Assembly: GCA_036272735.1 (NCBI GenBank) | Contig: DATAYF010000089.1 | Span: 1-15,178 of the forward strand | DNA length: 15,178 nt | Direction: 5' to 3' | Source of the DNA: DATAYF01 sp036272735 | GTDB lineage: Bacteria > Chloroflexota > Ktedonobacteria > Ktedonobacterales > Ktedonobacteraceae | Part shown: positions 6,818 through 13,868 of the stretch, piece by piece | How the letters are laid out: each line of letters begins with the position of its first letter | Numbering within the stretch: position 1 is the first letter of the stretch | Made by a program: the position numbers and the translations under genes | Notes under the pieces: model-generated | Told to the model about the DNA's origin: nothing | The model's database searches: none | What the model saw: only the letters and a program-made list of their open reading frames with translations

Positions 6818-9040
6818 TTACGCTTCCCCATCCATAGCATGGTGATGAGGTAAGTGCACACCACATTGCCCTGCCCTTCTTAGAGGAAGTGTCACTTGAA
6901 AAGTAGAACCTTTTCCTCCTTCGCTGTCTACTGTAATAGTCCCCCCATGCTGCTTGACAATCTCCGCTACAATATACAAACCCATCCCCAGTCCGGGAAC
7001 CATTCTCTGGCTCAAGTCAGCCACCCGGTAGAAGCGTTCAAAGATTTTCTCGCGCTGCTCCCGCGGGATGCCGATGCCGTGATCGCACACACAAATAGTG
7101 GCGATCTCTGCGGATGCGCTCGCCTCAATTTCGATCGTGCTGGCATCCGGGGAATACTTCATCGCATTACTGAGCAGGTTGATGAATACCTGTTCCAGTC
7201 GGCCTTTATCCCCCACCAGCACGTGCGCTGTCGCGCCACGCACCACGATGGTATGGGTGGTGCTCATCTGCTGCATGGTCTCTGCGACCTCATGAAGCAA
7301 TGCGTCCAGATCCACGGGCTCCTGGAGGTACTCCAGCCTGCCCGCCTGGATCTTGGAGACATCCAGCAACTCCCCGATCAAGCGTTCGAGTTGCTTGGCC
7401 GGTCCTTCTATTCTCGCAAGCGCCGCCGCCGCCTCGGCAAGCCCTTGCCTGACCAGGCGCTTTCTTACCAGTTGGGTCTGGATCTTGACCGCGGTGAGTG
7501 GCGTCTTCAGCTCATGGCTGGCCATGCTCAGAAAGTTATCTTTGCGCTGCTCCAGTTCCTTGCGCGCCGAGTTATCCAGCACAAAACCAATCCCCTGGAG
7601 CACCTGTTCCTGGAATATGACACCGCCCATGAGCACTGGCAGGCGACTGCCATCTCGACACACCAGTTCGGTTTCAAAGGGCGTCGTATACTTCTGAATC
7701 GCCAGTTCCTGGTGCACCTGCTGGGCGAGAGAGGTATACATGGGCAATGTCATGCTGGCCCAGTTCACGCGCCGCTGACGCAGGTCTTCCTGCATATAAC
7801 CGGTCATCCGCAGAAAGGTCGCGTTCGCTTCCACAATGTCATCGCCTTCGGTCAGAAAGATCCCGATAATGCTGGAGTTCATCAAGTGGTTCACGCGTCG
7901 CTGACTTTGGCGCAAGGCTTCCTCGGTCCGTTTCTGCTCCTCAATGTCGGTGCAGGTGCCGACCCATTTCACAATCGCCCCCCGCTGATCTTTGCACGGC
8001 GCTCCTCGCGCAAGAAACCAGCAATAGGCTCCCGTCGTGCCCTGGCGCAGGCGCTGCTCCACTTCATAGACGCCCCCTGTTTGAAGTGCGGTCCGCCACG
8101 CCGCCAGCGTGGTTTGCTGGTCGTCAGGGTGGACATCCTGGAGCCACCCATTTCCCTGAGCTTGTTCAGTCGTCATGCCGGTATAGTCGCGCCAGCGTCG
8201 ATTCATGTAGACCATCGACCCATCGGGCCGCGCCATCCAGACGATCTGGAGCATGGAATCAACCAGTGAGCGCAATTCGTCTTCGATCTGCTTGCGTGCG
8301 GTAATATCACTACTGGTATACGTAAGGTAATCGACGCGCCCGTCCCCATCGAGGTGGGGAGTGATCGTCACCGCGCGATCCGAATGCCCCGCGTGGGTGC
8401 GTATCCTGACCTCAAAGTGGATCGTTTCTCCTCTGCTGGCCCGCGCAATCGCTGCACTCATGTGTTGTTGAGCGGCAGGGGCATCCGACCACCAGAAGGT
8501 TTTGGCAAACAGTTTCCCAAGCACGTCTGCTCGTTGCATCCGGGCAGAGGTTAAAGGGGCCTGATTGATGTTGAGCACTCTTCCCTCAGGCGTCAGGATC
8601 ACGACACTTGTTGAGACGCACTCCAGGACATCCTGGAGCTCCAGTTCCTGCTGGTGAAAAGTCTTCTGGGGCCTGGTGGGCTCTCCCCCTTCGTGGATAA
8701 CGATCGCGATTCCTGCGCTGGTCGGCCAGAGATATAGGTGGAACCAGGTGGAAGTGACCAGCGAACGGTACTTCACCTGGAAGGGTTGGCGTGCATGGAG
8801 CACTTTGCCCAGAGCCTGGTGGAATTCCAGCGTGACCAGATGGGGAAACCACTGCCAGAGGGTCCCGCCGAGGAGTGCTTCTTTCGTTGCCCCAACGCTG
8901 GTAATGGCAGCCGCATTGGCATACAAGATCGTCGCGTGGTCATCAACGACCAACAGCACGTCAGGAAGCGTTGCGAGGAGATCTGGAAGGTGACGCTCCG
9001 GCACAAAAGTGCCATGTTCTCTTCGCTCTACATTGAACAT
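6818..9040 (-). CDS. Multi-PAS sensor histidine kinase (cytosolic)
   Basis: A two-component kinase of 740 residues without membrane helices or a signal peptide, so it should sense an internal signal. Four PAS-type domains come first, at about 15-120, 130-250, 255-370 (with YMNRRWRDYTGMTTEQ, WLQDVHPDD and the PAC tail WVGTCTDIEEQK) and 380-495. The HisKA box follows with His509 in SMASHELKTPLTAVK. The HATPase domain has the N box (NLLSNAMKYSP, Asn625), G1 (DHGIGIP, 653-659), F box (FERFYR) and G2 (GLGMGLYI, 683-690). ATG at 9040 has AAGGGG about nine bases ahead and gives the only full-length product. No response regulator is present in the window, so its partner is encoded elsewhere. It may control the minus-strand cluster downstream of it; this is inferred from position only. 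Confidence 0.95.
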   Translation of the reverse strand: MFNVERREHGTFVPERHLPDLLATLPDVLLVVDDHATILYANAAAITSVGATKEALLGGTLWQWFPHLVTLEFHQALGKVLHARQPFQVKYRSLVTSTWFHLYLWPTSAGIAIVIHEGGEPTRPQKTFHQQELELQDVLECVSTSVVILTPEGRVLNINQAPLTSARMQRADVLGKLFAKTFWWSDAPAAQQHMSAAIARASRGETIHFEVRIRTHAGHSDRAVTITPHLDGDGRVDYLTYTSSDITARKQIEDELRSLVDSMLQIVWMARPDGSMVYMNRRWRDYTGMTTEQAQGNGWLQDVHPDDQQTTLAAWRTALQTGGVYEVEQRLRQGTTGAYCWFLARGAPCKDQRGAIVKWVGTCTDIEEQKRTEEALRQSQRRVNHLMNSSIIGIFLTEGDDIVEANATFLRMTGYMQEDLRQRRVNWASMTLPMYTSLAQQVHQELAIQKYTTPFETELVCRDGSRLPVLMGGVIFQEQVLQGIGFVLDNSARKELEQRKDNFLSMASHELKTPLTAVKIQTQLVRKRLVRQGLAEAAAALARIEGPAKQLERLIGELLDVSKIQAGRLEYLQEPVDLDALLHEVAETMQQMSTTHTIVVRGATAHVLVGDKGRLEQVFINLLSNAMKYSPDASTIEIEASASAEIATICVCDHGIGIPREQREKIFERFYRVADLSQRMVPGLGMGLYIVAEIVKQHGGTITVDSEGGKGSTFQVTLPLRRAGQCGVHLPHHHAMDGEA

Positions 9041-9211
9041 TGTTCTTTACCCCTTTCACATCGCCCCATCCCTGGTCTTGAAAAAGCATTCGTGCTCTGG
9101 ACTTACGCAAGAGCTTCTCGGATCTCTATGAGAGAACCAGAAGGCTCTCTGATCGCTCTTCATCTCTCACGGTACTTTACACGCTGGAAGGCAGATCCTT
9201 TTACATGAGCG

Positions 9212-9244
9212 TATGGTCTCTCAACGGGAGAAAACATTCCACAT
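9212..9244 (-). promoter_or_regulatory. Shared upstream element, copy 2 (before kinase)
   Basis: Second copy of the 33-base element found at 6759-6791, in the same orientation with 28 of 33 identities. It lies 172 bases ahead of the kinase start and 74 bases past the end of the DoxX-like pseudogene. The intervening 9045-9211 shows no gene; TCTCT-ATG-AGAGA near 9122-9134 is a small palindrome. The copy may also be a by-product of the duplication that produced the second DoxX-like gene. Confidence 0.4.
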
Positions 9245-9317
9245 CTTGGAAGGGGGACGGGCTCCTAGCCATGGTGTCAACCAGCACGTGAGCAGAGCCT
9301 ACCCCCTTGCCAGAACA

Positions 9318-9715
9318 TTACGAGGCCATCTGTAGCACGCGCTGTTGGCTGGTCTGTCTGGCTGCATCCATCGCTGCCACATTCACGACAGCCGCAGCCA
9401 GAACGACGTCTTTCAACAGGAATTGCCCCGCCAGCGTGAGGGAAGGGAAACCGGTCACTGCTGGAGCAATCATAAAAATGGTCAAGGTCCCGACAAACAA
9501 GATCAGACAGAGCAAACCAACGTAGCGCACCCACACCCCCACAACGAGGAGGATGGCAGCGATGATTTCGAGCACTCCAAGGACAGAGACAAACGCGTTA
9601 AACGCGAGGAAAGGGAGCGATGCGTGAAGCAGCATTCTGACTGGCGTGGGATCGACGAACTTCAGCGCTCCTATCTAGAGAAGAACGAGGGCCAGACTGA
9701 AACGCAAAAAGGAAG
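9318..9715 (-). pseudogene. Truncated second DoxX/DUF417-like gene
   Basis: A close paralogue of the DoxX-like gene at 6269-6703, alike from LRFSLALVLL through IGALKFVDPTPVRM, LPFLAFNAFVSVLGVLE, GFPSLTLAGQFLLKD to the last residues. It is damaged in two ways. The Trp codon of the LLWIGALKF motif is TAG (9675-9677). Everything before the first helix is missing, because homology begins abruptly near 9715, where a GH15 fragment ends. An open frame from ATG at 9635 to 9318 remains (105 residues). It has no convincing ribosome site and lacks the first helix. Most codon differences from the intact copy are synonymous or conservative, so it was functional for some time after duplication. Expression of the short form is possible but unlikely. 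Confidence 0.8.
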
Positions 9716-10245
9716 GTTCCCAGCCGTGAGGGTGAAGCGGGCGCGGGTCACCGCGTTTTCAAGGGAGAACGCGATCGGTGAGGATAACACCAGGACAGCT
9801 GCCCCACCACGGGTGATGATGCCTCTGCGAACGGGTCGAAGCTGCGGAGCAATGAGGCCGTATTCAAACCGGGGAGCGTACACCAGCTCCATCTCCACCG
9901 TCCCGCTCACGCAGGAGACGGAACGAAGCACCATGCCGGGCGAATGAACGCCCAGTTCAAGTCCACGCTCATGGCGCCCGAGAGCCATCGCGTCAACCAG
10001 CACTGCCACGCCCGTTGGGGTGTGGAAGGTGGTCTCCGGTGCCAGGGTCCTGTCCAGGTAGCGGTGGCTCACTTCCAAGGGGCCAACTGCAGCAATGGAC
10101 CACTGTCCCGCGTGATCATCCAGCAACCAGGCAAAGACGGACGGCCCATCAAACCGGGGAAAGCACAACCAATCGATGGAGCCAGCGCGGCTGAGCGACA
10201 GTCTGAGAGCAAGGCATACTCGGCAATGGGCAAGGTACTCATCAT
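9716..10245 (-). pseudogene. GH15 glucoamylase/trehalase-like N-terminal fragment
   Basis: The 5' part of a glycoside hydrolase family 15 gene. The start is clear: ATGATG at 10245/10242 with GGAGGAGAG just ahead, giving MMSTLPIAEYALLSDCRSAAL, the usual N-terminus of these enzymes. Homology then shifts frame near 10183/10184 to GSIDWLCFPRFDGPSVFAWL. The few residues expected between AAL and GSIDW are missing, which fits a short out-of-frame deletion. The second frame continues through the beta-sandwich domain (MELVYAPRFEYGLIAP, then RARFTLTAGN) and stops matching near 9716, where the DoxX-like remnant begins. The catalytic alpha/alpha-barrel is entirely absent. An open frame of 165 residues (9671-10168) survives and runs into the neighbour out of frame. 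It is non-functional as a glycosidase. Confidence 0.75.
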
Positions 10246-10275
10246 CTCTCTCCTCCGGCTTTCCGACACCGTACG

Positions 10276-10320
10276 ATGGTCAACGTCTTGAAAAATTGAA
10301 GCGTTTGGCTTGTTGACCAT
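10276..10320. repeat. Inverted repeat upstream of the GH15 remnant
   Basis: ATGGTCAAC (10276-10284) and GTTGACCAT (10312-10320) are perfect 9-base inverted copies 27 bases apart, 31 bases beyond the GH15 start codon. They could be operator half-sites for the former gene or lie in the shared control region with the divergent sigma factor. The remainder of 10246-10549 (about 300 bases) shows no supported gene, and I found no convincing -35/-10 pair for the sigma factor. Confidence 0.4.
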
Positions 10321-10549
10321 GTGACCTGATGAACACACATCCCTACGTCTCTCTCATACATGCTCCCCCTTTTCTCTCGGCGTTCTGCTGGATCTTTTTC
10401 TTGGTCTGCCGTCTTAGAGGCGTGGGCAGAGAAGGCCGCTGCACCCCTGACCTGTCGTTTAGCTTGCCTGGACGGTGATAGGAAGATATACTTCTGTGTT
10501 CGTCGCGACAAAACTGCAGGGCTCCTGGCCAGCTCGAAAGCCAACAGTG

Positions 10550-11209
10550 ATGAGTGAAAGAAGCAATCAGCCGTCAAGCCAGAACGAGTGCCATTTGATA
10601 GAACAGTTACGGAATGGGGACGAAGAGGCTTTCGTTTCTCTGATTGAGCGGTATCATACGCCGATGCTTCGCCTCGCCATGCTCTACGTTGCTGAGCACG
10701 TGGTCGCTGAAGAAGTTGTGCAGGAAGCCTGGATGGGAGTGCTCGAGGGACTCAATCGCTTTGAGGGCCGCGCTTCTCTGAAGACCTGGATCTTTCGCAT
10801 TCTCACCAACTGTGCGAAAACACGTGCCTTGCACGAAAAACGCTGTGTCCCATTCTCCTCACTGGCAGCCCGGGAACTCAATGTTGATGAGCTTGCGGTC
10901 GATCCTGATCGTTTTTTCCCGGCAGATTCTCCCTTGCCAGGACACTGGGCCTCGCTGCCGGCGAACTGGGACGACATGCCCGAGCAGCGGCTCTTGTCAC
11001 AGGAAACCATGGCCTGTCTCTTGTCAGCGATAGAGGCATTACCCGCCAGCCAACAGGCCGTCATCACGCTGCATGATCTTGATAGGTGGACCGCAGAAGA
11101 AATCTGTAACGTTCTCGGCATTTCTGAGACGAATCAAAGAGTTCTGCTTCATCGGGCACGGTCGAAAGTCCGGCGGGTACTTGAGCAGTATTTTGAAGAA
11201 CAGGAGTGA
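10550..11209 (+). CDS. ECF-type RNA polymerase sigma factor
   Basis: A 219-residue alternative sigma factor. Region 2 spans about 27-95 (EAFVSLIERYHTPMLRLAML, AEEVVQEAWMGVLEGLNRF, SLKTWIFRILTNCAKTRA). Region 4 spans about 157-213 (LLSAIEALPASQQAVITLHD, then WTAEEICNVLGISETNQRVL and LHRARSKVRRVL). The linker is longer than usual (about 60 residues, with PADSPLPGHWASLPANWDDM). The frame is open upstream to a GTG at 10475. ATG at 10550 is preferred because homology starts soon after, although its ribosome site is weak. The gene's TGA overlaps a GTG of the following frame, and the zf-HC2 anti-sigma starts 20 bases on, so the two form a classic sigma/anti-sigma pair. Which stress it answers cannot be told. 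Confidence 0.92.
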   Translation: MSERSNQPSSQNECHLIEQLRNGDEEAFVSLIERYHTPMLRLAMLYVAEHVVAEEVVQEAWMGVLEGLNRFEGRASLKTWIFRILTNCAKTRALHEKRCVPFSSLAARELNVDELAVDPDRFFPADSPLPGHWASLPANWDDMPEQRLLSQETMACLLSAIEALPASQQAVITLHDLDRWTAEEICNVLGISETNQRVLLHRARSKVRRVLEQYFEEQE

Positions 11210-11229
11210 ACCTGGAAAGGAGAAACAAG

Positions 11230-11538
11230 ATGGAAAGCTGGCTCAGAAGGCTTCGCGCCCGCCTTTTACCGACCAAACAAGGCCGAGACACAACCGTCCC
11301 ACGTGGGCTGGCCTGTCAGGAGGTTGTGGAGCTGATCACCGATTACCTTGAAGGGGCATTATTGCCGGAGCAGCGTGTGCAGTTTGAGGAACATCTCGCG
11401 GGCTGTCCTGGTTGTCGGCAGTATCTGGAACAGGTGCGCCTGACCATTGGGATGTTACGGAATCTGGCACACGAACCTGTGTTCCCCGAAACCAAAGAAG
11501 AGTTGTTACAGGCGTTTCGACAATGGAAGGAGAGATAG
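11230..11538 (+). CDS. zf-HC2 (ZAS-type) anti-sigma factor
   Basis: A 102-residue protein expected to bind and silence the sigma factor encoded directly upstream. The zinc-binding anti-sigma signature is present: Cys29 in GLACQEVVELITDYL and His55-x3-Cys59-x2-Cys62 in EEHLAGCPGCRQYL. There is no membrane helix, so it is a soluble ZAS protein. In characterised members such as RsrA the zinc cysteines can be oxidised to release sigma. Whether this one is redox-sensitive is not known. ATG at 11230 has AAAGGAG seven bases ahead; a GTG at 11206 that overlaps the sigma stop is the alternative. The last codons and 15 bases beyond recur as a fragment at 905-935. Confidence 0.88.
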   Translation: MESWLRRLRARLLPTKQGRDTTVPRGLACQEVVELITDYLEGALLPEQRVQFEEHLAGCPGCRQYLEQVRLTIGMLRNLAHEPVFPETKEELLQAFRQWKER

Positions 11539-11552
11539 CAGTCCGCCATTGG
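11522..11552 (+). repeat. Copy 2 of the 31-base repeat
   Basis: It matches 905-935 at 28 of 31 positions. Here it spans the end of the anti-sigma coding region (WKER stop) and the first bases after it. The rest of 11553-11772 shows no gene and no clear terminator. Confidence 0.5.
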
Positions 11553-11772
11553 TGTGATTCTAAACTGATTATGGCGAATAACCAAAAAGGAAAGCCAGGT
11601 GCGAAGTCTCATCATGGCCGTGGCTTCTTGACCTATGTTAGAGCTTTCACGCAAAGTGAGTGTGAGCCATGGAATTTTCGTATTTACACTGTCGATGGGT
11701 TTCACCGGGAATGTGTAAGAACCTGTTTCAGGGCAAAAATGGTTCGGGGTTTCGAAGCATTTACCACTATCC

Positions 11773-11802
11773 TTGACAATCTGATTTCTGCTCAGATATA
11801 CT
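11773..11802 (+). promoter_or_regulatory. Housekeeping-type promoter of the TetR gene
   Basis: TTGACA (11773-11778) and TATACT (11797-11802) are separated by 18 bases, a near-consensus sigma-A/sigma-70 promoter. Transcription should start around 11808-11812, inside the operator that follows. The TetR start codon is 43 bases past the -10 box. Confidence 0.8.
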
Positions 11803-11808
11803 CTCTTT

Positions 11809-11822
11809 GTAAGTTAACTAAC
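11809..11822 (+). promoter_or_regulatory. TetR operator copy 1 (autoregulatory)
   Basis: GTAAGTTAACTAAC differs at one position from the perfect palindrome GTTAGTTAACTAAC found at 12478. It sits six bases past the -10 box, over the expected start of transcription, so a bound repressor would block its own gene. Confidence 0.7.
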
Positions 11823-11844
11823 TTTTGCGGAGGAGATCAAGGGT

Positions 11845-12429
11845 ATGCTAGGAGAGGAGAAACGCCAGCGCCTGATTGAGGCTGCCACGCAGGTGATGTA
11901 CCAACAAGGCACCCATCGCACGACGCTGGCGGATGTCGCCCAGGCGTCAGGGGTTCCCCTTGGCAACGTTTACTACTACTTTAAGACCAAGGATGCCCTG
12001 GTCGAGGCTGTCATCAAAGCGCGTTTACAGGAGATCCGCGATAACCTGCACGCTCTTGAGACCCTGCCAGACCCCTGGCAACGTCTCAAAGCTCTGGCGG
12101 GTATCGGACGCTCCTTCCGTGACCAATTGATGAGCTATGGTTGCCCTTATGCCACGCTCTGCCTGGAACTGGAGAAAGAGGAGACGCCCCTGGCTCAGTC
12201 CTCCTCTGAACTCTTTGCTCTCCAGGTGGACTGGGCCGAGAAGCAGTTTCGCCAGCTTGACTTCGGCGACGAGGCGCACGACCTGGCCGTAGACCTGCTC
12301 GCGAACATGCAGGGGATTTATCTCCTGTTCCAGAGCCTGCGCTCGCCAGACATGTTCGAGCGCAAACTCACCCGCCTCGAAAAGTGGCTGGACGATCTCG
12401 CCGCCTCTCGCCAGGCAACAGTTCCATAA
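11845..12429 (+). CDS. TetR/AcrR-family repressor
   Basis: A 194-residue TetR-type regulator. The N-terminal DNA-binding domain is clear (RLIEAATQVMYQQGTHRTTL, then ADVAQASGVPLGNVYYYFKT at about 30-48, the HTH and the family's YYYFKTKDAL). The ligand-binding half begins around residue 75. YGCPYATLCLELEKEE places Cys100 and Cys106 close together near the start of a helix. NemR, a TetR regulator of E. coli, senses reactive chlorine and electrophiles through a Cys in a similar Gly-Cys context, so a thiol-based switch is possible here. The start has GGAGGAG ahead. Its promoter carries an operator copy, and matching sites precede both peroxiredoxin-like genes downstream, so it probably represses itself and them. 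No terminator is obvious; a bulged GGAGC/GCTCC stem lies at about 12440-12458. Confidence 0.93.
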   Translation: MLGEEKRQRLIEAATQVMYQQGTHRTTLADVAQASGVPLGNVYYYFKTKDALVEAVIKARLQEIRDNLHALETLPDPWQRLKALAGIGRSFRDQLMSYGCPYATLCLELEKEETPLAQSSSELFALQVDWAEKQFRQLDFGDEAHDLAVDLLANMQGIYLLFQSLRSPDMFERKLTRLEKWLDDLAASRQATVP

Positions 12430-12477
12430 GCACCCATTGGGAGCGCACAGAGTGCTCCTCTTCCGCGCGCAAATTAA

Positions 12478-12491
12478 GTTAGTTAACTAAC
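12478..12491 (+). promoter_or_regulatory. TetR operator copy 2 (perfect palindrome)
   Basis: GTTAGTTAACTAAC is a perfect 14-base palindrome, 29 bases before the start codon of the first peroxiredoxin-like gene. I could not assign a clear -35/-10 pair around it; the sequence is AT-rich after the site. Confidence 0.75.
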
Positions 12492-12520
12492 AAAAATTAA
12501 TAAGAAAAAGGAAGAAAACG

Positions 12521-13189
12521 ATGTCTCTAAACCAGAACACCACACTTGAGCAGCAAATTCATGAGTTCAATGCTCAGCTCGCGACTCAGGCTCCTCCCCA
12601 GGTCGTTGACCAGTTTCGTCAGCATATCAACACGCTCATTGCGTCTGGCGTGGAGAAGAACGCGTTGCAGGTGGGTGAGAAAGCTCCGTCTTTCACGCTG
12701 CCCGATGCGCTGGGACGCCAGGTCTCGCTCGCGGGGCTTCTCCAGCAGGGGCCGGTCATCGTAACGTTCTACCGCGGTGAGTGGTGCCCTTACTGCAATC
12801 TGCAGCTCCATGCCTATCAGCAGGTTCTGCCCCAGATCAAGGAACTGGGCGCGAGTCTCATCGCTATCTCGCCTCAGACCCCTGATCACTCACTCTCTCT
12901 GAGCGAGAAGCATGAGCTGGCCTTCCCGGTCCTGAGCGACCAGGGCAACCAGGTCGCTCGTCAGTTTGGCCTGGTCTACTCGATTGAGGAGCAAACCCGC
13001 ACCCTCCTCAAGAGCTTGGGCTCCGACATAGCCGCCTTCAACGGTGACGAGTCCTGGGAGCTCCCCGTACCCGGCACCTTCATCATCTCCCAGGATGGCA
13101 CCATCCGCCTGACCTACGCCGATGCAGACTACACCCACCGCCTGGAGCCATCCGCGCTCCTCGATGGCCTGCGCACCATGAGCAAGTAA
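12521..13189 (+). CDS. Peroxiredoxin-like protein (AhpC/TSA), WCPYC type
   Basis: A thioredoxin-fold peroxidase-like protein of 222 residues, cytosolic. After a polar helical N-terminal extension (1-45) the domain starts at VGEKAPSFTLPDALGRQVSL, reaches the active site VTFYRGEWCPYCNLQL with Cys89 and Cys92, and ends with PVPGTFIISQDGTIRL, whose cis-Pro is typical of the fold. Cys89 occupies the peroxidatic position; Cys92 three residues on would form a CxxC disulfide. It contains no other Cys, so resolution must be within the motif or by a separate thiol. Substrate is unknown but likely hydrogen peroxide or organic hydroperoxides. ATG at 12521 has AAGGAAG six bases ahead. The perfect TetR operator sits in its leader. 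Confidence 0.92.
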   Translation: MSLNQNTTLEQQIHEFNAQLATQAPPQVVDQFRQHINTLIASGVEKNALQVGEKAPSFTLPDALGRQVSLAGLLQQGPVIVTFYRGEWCPYCNLQLHAYQQVLPQIKELGASLIAISPQTPDHSLSLSEKHELAFPVLSDQGNQVARQFGLVYSIEEQTRTLLKSLGSDIAAFNGDESWELPVPGTFIISQDGTIRLTYADADYTHRLEPSALLDGLRTMSK

Positions 13190-13228
13190 AGGCCTCTGAG
13201 GGACACTTGTAAATCATTTTGCTTTGTA

Positions 13229-13250
13229 CCACTTTTTATCATGGTAAAAA
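13229..13250. repeat. AT-rich inverted repeat before second peroxiredoxin-like gene
   Basis: CTTTTTA-TCATGG-TAAAAAG is a perfect 7-base inverted repeat directly in front of the third TetR operator. It may be promoter DNA (it includes TATCAT), a weak terminator for the preceding gene or part of the control site. Confidence 0.4.
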
Positions 13251-13264
13251 GGTAGTTGACTAAC
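13251..13264 (+). promoter_or_regulatory. TetR operator copy 3
   Basis: GGTAGTTGACTAAC matches the 14-base palindrome at 12 positions and keeps its right half intact. It lies 19 bases before the start codon of the second peroxiredoxin-like gene. Confidence 0.6.
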
Positions 13265-13283
13265 GAGAATGCAGGAGAACACG

Positions 13284-13811
13284 ATGCGATTGACAAACGG
13301 TCAGCACTTCCCGACGATTACGGCTTCGCGTGTTGGTGGTGGTGAAATGACGCTTCCCCAGAGTACAGCGGGCAAATGGACGGTGTTGCTGTTTTATCGC
13401 GGTCACTGGTGCCCGTATTGCCGGCAGCAATTGATGGATTTTCAGCGCGCTTTAGAGCAACTTCATGACATAGGAGCCGAGGTCGTTGCCTTGTCTGTGG
13501 ACCCACTTGAAAAGGCACAGGAGACGGTGACAAAGCATCATCTCACCTTTCCGGTCTTGTATGGCTTGGATGCTCACGACGTCGCGCAGAAGATAGGAGC
13601 CTCTCTCAACGAAGACCCGCTCTACTTGCAAGCCACTGGATTCGTCTTGCAACCCGATGGCACCATTGCTGTCTCTGTCTCTTCCAGTGGCGCGATTGGT
13701 CGTCTTGTTGCTGCAGACACCTTCAATTTCATCAAATATATGCAGCACCAGACGCACGAACAACAGGGTGTGAGCGCACTCTCACCTGTGTCCTCACGCC
13801 CATTGGTATGA
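13284..13811 (+). CDS. Second peroxiredoxin-like protein, WCPYC type
   Basis: A 175-residue thioredoxin-fold peroxidase-like protein related to, but shorter than, the one upstream; it lacks the helical N-terminal extension. The domain begins at once (MRLTNGQHFPTITASRVGGG) and carries the active site LLFYRGHWCPYCRQQL with Cys43 and Cys46. It continues with VVALSVDPLEKAQETV, the conserved HHLTFPVLYGLD and GFVLQPDGTIAVSV. No other cysteine is present. ATG at 13284 has AGGAG six bases ahead and is preferred over an ATG 15 bases upstream, which would place the ribosome site inside the gene. The C-terminal 25 residues are polar and probably disordered. A TetR operator copy directly upstream implies co-regulation with the first gene, although each gene seems to have its own control region. 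Confidence 0.9.
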   Translation: MRLTNGQHFPTITASRVGGGEMTLPQSTAGKWTVLLFYRGHWCPYCRQQLMDFQRALEQLHDIGAEVVALSVDPLEKAQETVTKHHLTFPVLYGLDAHDVAQKIGASLNEDPLYLQATGFVLQPDGTIAVSVSSSGAIGRLVAADTFNFIKYMQHQTHEQQGVSALSPVSSRPLV

Positions 13812-13868
13812 AAAAACGCCTAAACGTCTCTCTGTACTATGGACGTTGTATCTTCCTGGTCATACCCA

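Noticed and set aside
6896..8269. Long plus-strand open frame (457 codons)
   Set aside because: It is antisense to the histidine kinase and rich in His/Leu/Gln, as expected for a shadow frame.
10475..10549. GTG start at 10475 for the second ECF sigma factor
   Set aside because: The extra 25 residues do not resemble a sigma N-terminus and there is no ribosome site; the start at 10550 is weak too but fits the family better.
10242..10577. Minus-strand open frame upstream of the GH15 remnant
   Set aside because: It has no motif or ribosome site and overlaps the start of the sigma gene on the other strand; the region is better read as divergent control DNA.
11412..11879. Plus-strand open frame between the anti-sigma and TetR genes
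   Set aside because: It overlaps the anti-sigma gene, crosses the TetR promoter and operator and has no familiar sequence.
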